A DNA stretch of 64,000 nucleotides from an uncultured Armatimonadota bacterium. GTDB lineage: Bacteria > Armatimonadota > Fimbriimonadia > Fimbriimonadales > Fimbriimonadaceae. Within the stretch, counting starts at the first letter, position 1. Each line of letters opens with the position of its first letter. The position numbers and the translations under genes are program-made. This document shows positions 59,855-64,000 of this stretch, one piece after another. A model generated the notes under the pieces. That model saw nothing but the letters and a program-made list of their open reading frames with translations. It did not search any database and was not told the origin of the DNA. The stretch is taken from assembly GCA_903927025.1 (NCBI GenBank), contig CAIYLG010000019.1, positions 1-64,000 of the forward strand. The letters are read 5' to 3'.

Positions 59855-62353
59855 ATGAAGGCCGTAGTGATGGCAGGAGGTGAAGGATCAAGACTTCGCC
59901 CGGTAACCGCGAATCGACCCAAGCCGCTGGTACCGATCTGCAACCAGCCGATCATGGAGCACATTCTTACGCTCCTTAAGCGGCATGGCATATCAGAGGT
60001 CGTCAGCACTCTCTACTACCTCTCAGAGGAGATTCAGGGCTACTTCGGGGATGGATCTGACTTTGACGTCAAGATGCACTACAGCATCGAAACTTCCCCG
60101 CTGGGAACCGCAGGCAGCGTCAAGAAGGCGGAGCACCTACTCAAAGACGGCACCTTCCTCATCGTGTCCGGCGACGCCCTCACAGACTGCGATATCACCA
60201 AGGCCGTTGAGTTCCATAAGAAGAAGGGCAGCCTCGCCACGCTGGTCCTCTACCGAGTCCAGAGCCCGCTAGAATTCGGCGTCGTCATCACGGATGAGGA
60301 TGACCGGGTCGTCCGATTCTTAGAAAAGCCAAGTTGGTCAGAGGTGTTCTCCGATACCGTCAACACCGGCATGTACATTCTAGAGCCCGAGATCTTCGAG
60401 TACATGGATCCCAACAAGGCATACGACTGGAGCAACGACATCTTCCCACGCCTGCTCGCCGAGCGAAAGCCGATGTACGGCTATGTGATGGACGAGTATT
60501 GGGCAGATGTAGGCTCCCTCACCCAGTATCGCGAGGCGCAGGAGCATATGCTTTCCGGCAAGGTCAATCTGCCCGTCCAAGGCGAAGAACTGGGCAACGG
60601 CGTCAGTATAGGCCCCAACTGCATCATTGACGAGACGGCCAAACTCATCCCTCCTCTTTGCCTTGGCAGAAACTGCAAAGTGAAGAAAGGGGCAACGGTT
60701 GGGCCGTTCACTGTTATTGGCGACAACGCCTTCATCGAAGAGGACGCCCATGTGGAGCGCTCGGTGATTTGGGATAGTGCGTACGTGGGCCCCAACGTCG
60801 GCATCCACTCCGCAATCGTTTGCTCCCGCGCCACCATCAAGCGAGATACCGTGATTCGCGAAGACGCCGTGATTGGCGACCGGTGCCTTGTCGACGTTGG
60901 CTGTACGATCCGCCCCCGCGTCAAACTGTGGCCGGATAAGATCGTTGAGCGCGGATCCACCGTCACGATGTCCCTGGTCTGGGGAAGCAAATGGCGAGGC
61001 AACCTGTTCCGAGACCTTGGTGTGGCTGGCCTCAGCAACATCGAAATCACACCTGACTTTGCCTGCCGACTCGGTTCTGCCTTTGGCTCCTGCTTCCCTC
61101 AGGGATCTAAGATCGTAACGTGCCGAGACTCGACGAGAAGCTCGCGGATGATTAAGCGGGCAGTGATCGCTTCCCTACTCAGCGTGGGTTGCGACGTACT
61201 GGATATGCGCAGTTCCGCTCTGCCAGTCGCCAGGCACTTCATCAAAACCAGCGGTGCCGCCGGTGCCGTCAGCGTGCGCAAGCTTCCAGGCAACACAAGA
61301 GTCACGCTCATCGAAATGCTGGATTCACGTGGCGCGTATCTCGGACGCAACATGGAGCGCAAGGTCGAAAGCGCGTTCTTCCGCGAGGACTTCAAGCGAA
61401 CTGACCCCGATGACCTGGGCCAAATCGAATTCGCTAGCCGAGCCGTGGAAGAGTATCAGGTTGACTACTTCCGCCTCTTAGGTCATAAGGGTACGGGCAA
61501 GCGCCTGAAGATTGTCTGTGACTACGGATACTCCTCCCTCGCATCGATCTTCCCCGCCATGCTGGAGCGCATGGGGGTCGAGTCCATCAGCCTCAACAGC
61601 TTCAATGACGCCAAGCGCGCCCCCCGCTCCAAGGCGGAAGTGGATCGACACGTCCAGAACCTTGGGCAGATTGTTGGCACTTTGGGCTACGACCTGGGCG
61701 TGCTGTTTACGGCTGAGGGAGAGCGCCTCACAATCGTGGATGAGCACGGCGAGCAAGTTCTGGGGAATGCCCTTCTTGCAACCCTAGGAACGCTTATTGC
61801 CAAGACTCGACCAGATGCGAGGATCGCTCTCAGCGTTACGGCGCCGTCGCTGCTGGAGGATGCCCTCACGAAGCATGGGGCGCACGTGATTCGAACCAAA
61901 TCCGACACACGCAGCCTGATGAACAGCAGCCTAGAAGAGAACGTCATGTTCGCGGGTGACGAGAACGGCGGGTTCATCTTCCCTGCCCTTCACCCGGGTT
62001 TTGATGCACCGTTCAGCTTCGGAATGCTTGTAACCATGCTTCAGGAGACGGGCCTCTCCGTCAGCGAAGTTTCTGGCGAGCTGCCTGTATTCAAGCTGGC
62101 GTACGAGCAGGTTCGAGTGCCTTGGGAATCCAAGGGATCTGTGATGCGCAAAATCTCGGAGGAGAGCCGGCCCGGTTCTCACGTCGAGCTCCTGGACGGA
62201 ATCAAGATCTACGACAACGACTCGTGGGTGCTGGTCCTTCCTGACTCCCTAGAACCGGTGTTCCACGTCTATGCCGAGTCCCCGGAGGCTGATGCCAGCC
62301 AGGCAATGGTGGAACACTATGTTAAGAAGATTGAGGGGCTAATCACTCCCTAG
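59855..62353 (+). CDS. GDP-mannose pyrophosphorylase / phosphomannomutase-like fusion
   Basis: 832 residues. Residues 1-~235 are the nucleotidyltransferase (MKAVVMAGGEGSRLRPVTAN, RPKPLVPICNQP, SGDALTDCD, YWADVGSLTQY). ~245-370 is a left-handed beta-helix (GPNCIIDETAKLIPPLCLG). The rest is the alpha-phosphohexomutase fold. The usual TASHNP catalytic-serine loop appears replaced by KTSGAAGAVSVRK, so the mutase half is probably inactive or regulatory, as in many actinobacterial and deep-branching homologues. It makes GDP-mannose (or another NDP-sugar) for envelope glycans. Overlaps the convergent gene's stop in CTAG. Confidence 0.93.
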   Translation: MKAVVMAGGEGSRLRPVTANRPKPLVPICNQPIMEHILTLLKRHGISEVVSTLYYLSEEIQGYFGDGSDFDVKMHYSIETSPLGTAGSVKKAEHLLKDGTFLIVSGDALTDCDITKAVEFHKKKGSLATLVLYRVQSPLEFGVVITDEDDRVVRFLEKPSWSEVFSDTVNTGMYILEPEIFEYMDPNKAYDWSNDIFPRLLAERKPMYGYVMDEYWADVGSLTQYREAQEHMLSGKVNLPVQGEELGNGVSIGPNCIIDETAKLIPPLCLGRNCKVKKGATVGPFTVIGDNAFIEEDAHVERSVIWDSAYVGPNVGIHSAIVCSRATIKRDTVIREDAVIGDRCLVDVGCTIRPRVKLWPDKIVERGSTVTMSLVWGSKWRGNLFRDLGVAGLSNIEITPDFACRLGSAFGSCFPQGSKIVTCRDSTRSSRMIKRAVIASLLSVGCDVLDMRSSALPVARHFIKTSGAAGAVSVRKLPGNTRVTLIEMLDSRGAYLGRNMERKVESAFFREDFKRTDPDDLGQIEFASRAVEEYQVDYFRLLGHKGTGKRLKIVCDYGYSSLASIFPAMLERMGVESISLNSFNDAKRAPRSKAEVDRHVQNLGQIVGTLGYDLGVLFTAEGERLTIVDEHGEQVLGNALLATLGTLIAKTRPDARIALSVTAPSLLEDALTKHGAHVIRTKSDTRSLMNSSLEENVMFAGDENGGFIFPALHPGFDAPFSFGMLVTMLQETGLSVSEVSGELPVFKLAYEQVRVPWESKGSVMRKISEESRPGSHVELLDGIKIYDNDSWVLVLPDSLEPVFHVYAESPEADASQAMVEHYVKKIEGLITP

Positions 62354-63576
62354 TGGACGTACTGCTCTTGGGCTGGTTTCGGCCCAAGAGACTCGACGGC
62401 ATAGGGATACCGGTTTTGGGCATTCCAGATCAGAAATCCTTGGTAGCCAACGTCCCGAGTCGCCTTGATCTGCGCCTTGAGCTCTTTGGCGGAATACTTC
62501 ATCATGCCGCCGAGATTGAACGCCTGAAGCCATGGGCGAATCACCGTCTTGGGCAACCGTTTTTTATAGTCGTCCAATGACTTCTTGATGATCTGATACG
62601 GCGCCTCATTGGGGTTCTTGATGCCGTACTCACCCTTCGCAAAGTGAGAGGGGTAGATCATCGGAGAGAGGACGTCAAACGAGGCGCTTACCTTCTCCAG
62701 TTGCTGACCAATTCCTTCGTCACCCTTCGTGGAAGAGATGATGCCGAAGATGTCTACCGAGAACACCCCGTGTCGCTTATGGACTCGGTCACCAATGAAC
62801 TTCGTAAAGTCGGCGATAACGTCTGCATTCAGCCCATTTGCTCCGGATGGATAATCCTTCTTTGCAGGGAAGAACTGAGTTGCTGCCTTACCTTCACTTG
62901 GGAATCGCACGTAATCCAGCTGGATCTCCGGGAAGCCCATGTCGAGGGCAAAATCCACACAGGCGGCCAGGTATTCCCAGTTCTTCTTGTTGTAGGGGTC
63001 CAGCCAGTGGTTTCGCTTCCGGTCACTCCACACGCGATGATCGGGGAACTGGATCGCAAGCTCTGGGTGCTTCACCGTCACAAAGTTGTCTCGAAAACAG
63101 GCAATTCTGGCGATTGGCCAGACCTTGTGATCTTCAAACATTTTCATCATCGCGGCAGGCTTGGCGACTGCGATGTGGTTGGCACCCGAATCATCGGCAA
63201 GGGGGATGCCAGTCTTGAAGTACATCTGGCCCTCATCCCGAACGTCCACGACTGCCGCATTGATCTCCGTTTTGTCTGTGATCGCCATCAATCGCGCGGT
63301 GCCAGTCTTGCTGCCCGCAACCCAGGCGGTCCAGTAAAGTCCCTTCACGTGGGCTGGCCGGTCAAAGTGGTAAGTGGGTAGGCCAGGTTTGGACGGAGTG
63401 ATGCCTGGTTTTGGCTTGGCGGCTGCCGGCCGAGATTTGGAAATCTTTCCGCCAGAATTCGATTCTTTATCAGAATTTGGCCGACCTGCGCAAGAATAGA
63501 TACACGTCAAAGAAAGCAGCGCTAGGACTGCGCTGGATATCCGCACGGAGAGCATATGAAAGTTAGAGCCAGCCAT
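62350..63576 (-). CDS. Putative glycoside hydrolase (COG1306/DUF4015) lipoprotein
   Basis: 408 residues from the ATG at 63576; an ATG seven codons in (63555) is an equal alternative. The signal peptide ends at a lipobox-like IYSC, then a Lys/Pro/Ser-rich linker (~35-65). The TIM-barrel-like domain has AAVVDVRDEGQMYF, IARIACFRDNFV, DPYNKKNWEYLA, IQLDYVRFPSEGK, FSVDIFGII and VLSPMIYPSHF, the strand motifs of the DUF4015 glycosidase family. Likely acts on polysaccharides at the cell surface. Its 5' end overlaps the divergent deacetylase gene. Confidence 0.9.
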   Translation of the reverse strand: MAGSNFHMLSVRISSAVLALLSLTCIYSCAGRPNSDKESNSGGKISKSRPAAAKPKPGITPSKPGLPTYHFDRPAHVKGLYWTAWVAGSKTGTARLMAITDKTEINAAVVDVRDEGQMYFKTGIPLADDSGANHIAVAKPAAMMKMFEDHKVWPIARIACFRDNFVTVKHPELAIQFPDHRVWSDRKRNHWLDPYNKKNWEYLAACVDFALDMGFPEIQLDYVRFPSEGKAATQFFPAKKDYPSGANGLNADVIADFTKFIGDRVHKRHGVFSVDIFGIISSTKGDEGIGQQLEKVSASFDVLSPMIYPSHFAKGEYGIKNPNEAPYQIIKKSLDDYKKRLPKTVIRPWLQAFNLGGMMKYSAKELKAQIKATRDVGYQGFLIWNAQNRYPYAVESLGPKPAQEQYVH

Positions 63577-64000
63577 TGTCGGCGAGTCATTGTACTAGGA
63601 ATTCTTACAGCGACTCTGTCTTATTTATCTACAAGCGCAGAGGCTACTCTGCGAACCGTCGCGATAGGCACACAGCAGCGGGTGACGAACCGTCCAGCGA
63701 ACCCAAACGGAGCTGTCTTCGTTGCTGAATACCACCACATTCGCAGCGGGAAGAACGACATGTTCCGCTCAGCGGATAACTTCCGACGCGACCTGGAGCA
63801 GTTTTACGCAATGGGCTTTCGGCCCGTTCTCGCCAGCGAATACCTGGCCAACCGAATCAACATCCCCTCTGGAGCTCTGCCACTCGTGATGACCTTTGAT
63901 GACGCGGTACCAAGTCAGCTGCAATTGACCCCAACCGGACAGCCGACCCCTGACTGTGCCATCGGCATCTGGCAGGATTTTGCACGGCGCCACCCTGACT
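63556..64000 (+). CDS. Polysaccharide deacetylase-like protein (partial at right edge)
   Basis: At least 148 codons, open at the window edge. The ATG at 63556 follows GGAGA by four bases and starts a signal peptide (RRVIVLGILTATLSYLSTSAEA). The mature part, EYHHIRSGKN … LPLVMTFDDA, matches the NodB/CE4 start, with TFDDA in place of the more usual TFDDG. Such enzymes deacetylate peptidoglycan or other amino-sugar glycans. Divergent from, and overlapping or abutting, the COG1306 gene start. Confidence 0.8.
   Translation, partial: MKVRASHCRRVIVLGILTATLSYLSTSAEATLRTVAIGTQQRVTNRPANPNGAVFVAEYHHIRSGKNDMFRSADNFRRDLEQFYAMGFRPVLASEYLANRINIPSGALPLVMTFDDAVPSQLQLTPTGQPTPDCAIGIWQDFARRHPD

Noticed and set aside
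1..64000. Prophage, insertion sequence or integrative element
   Set aside because: No transposase, integrase, phage structural gene or direct-repeat att pair next to the single tRNA gene was seen.

Overview
The window is a gene-dense, roughly 55-60 % G+C bacterial chromosome segment with no recognisable phage, IS or plasmid genes. It probably comes from a Gram-negative-type member of a poorly cultured phylum. My best guess is Armatimonadota/Fimbriimonadia, inferred only from gene style: a kumamolisin-type S53 peptidase with long Ig-like repeat tails, DUF1080, GH116 with a Tat signal, COG1306-type glycosidase, zf-TFIIB proteins, TMTC-like TPR membrane proteins and a GDP-mannose pyrophosphorylase/phosphomannomutase fusion. 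An envelope with inner and outer compartments is indicated by a MacA/MacB-type efflux set, lipoprotein signals, Lgt and Tat-type signals.

Layout. 1-7 kb: a sugar epimerase/oxidoreductase pair divergent from a large BTAD/NB-ARC regulator, then mscL, an OsmC protein and a matrixin-like metalloprotease. 7.4-19.7 kb: two secreted repeat proteins built from the same ~90-residue Ig-like module. One is a repeat-only protein; the other is a 2.6k-residue S53 peptidase with 22 modules. Between them lie an apparently orphan C5 DNA methyltransferase and a lipoprotein gene split by an in-frame TAG. 19.7-23.7 kb: a strong bidirectional terminator, a FAH-family hydrolase, an MsbA-like ABC exporter, a zinc-ribbon protein and a TMEM175-like channel. 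23.8-29.6 kb: two paralogous TMTC-like TPR membrane proteins around a convergent GT-C-like membrane protein. 29.9-35 kb: a two-gene glycosidase operon (GH116 plus a putative alpha/alpha-barrel protein). 35.1-37 kb: glnS, which appears to start with ATT, followed by tRNA-Gln(CTG) and a terminator.

37-45.7 kb: further polytopic membrane proteins, a DUF1080 protein, a secreted alpha/beta hydrolase, a three-gene SPFH/band-7 cluster and a Tat-exported Gfo/Idh/MocA oxidoreductase. 45.7-50.5 kb: an ADP-ribosylglycohydrolase and a MacA/MacB-type adaptor, ATPase and permease operon. 50.6-57.3 kb: a mix of housekeeping and accessory enzymes (SDR, two hydrolases, an ASCH-like protein, Lgt, a flavin-dependent amine oxidase) and several very small proteins. 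57.4-64 kb: a large secreted multidomain protein, the GMPP/PMM fusion, a COG1306-like lipoprotein glycosidase and the start of a polysaccharide deacetylase at the right edge.

Functionally the window leans towards carbohydrate acquisition and modification, cell-surface proteins and envelope maintenance. I did not find a convincing new defence or mobile system. The most unusual signals are the ATT start of glnS beside its own tRNA, the higher-order repeat architecture of the S53 protein, the amber-interrupted lipoprotein, the SPFH trio with a lipoprotein band-7 partner, and two intergenic regions with dense inverted-repeat structure.
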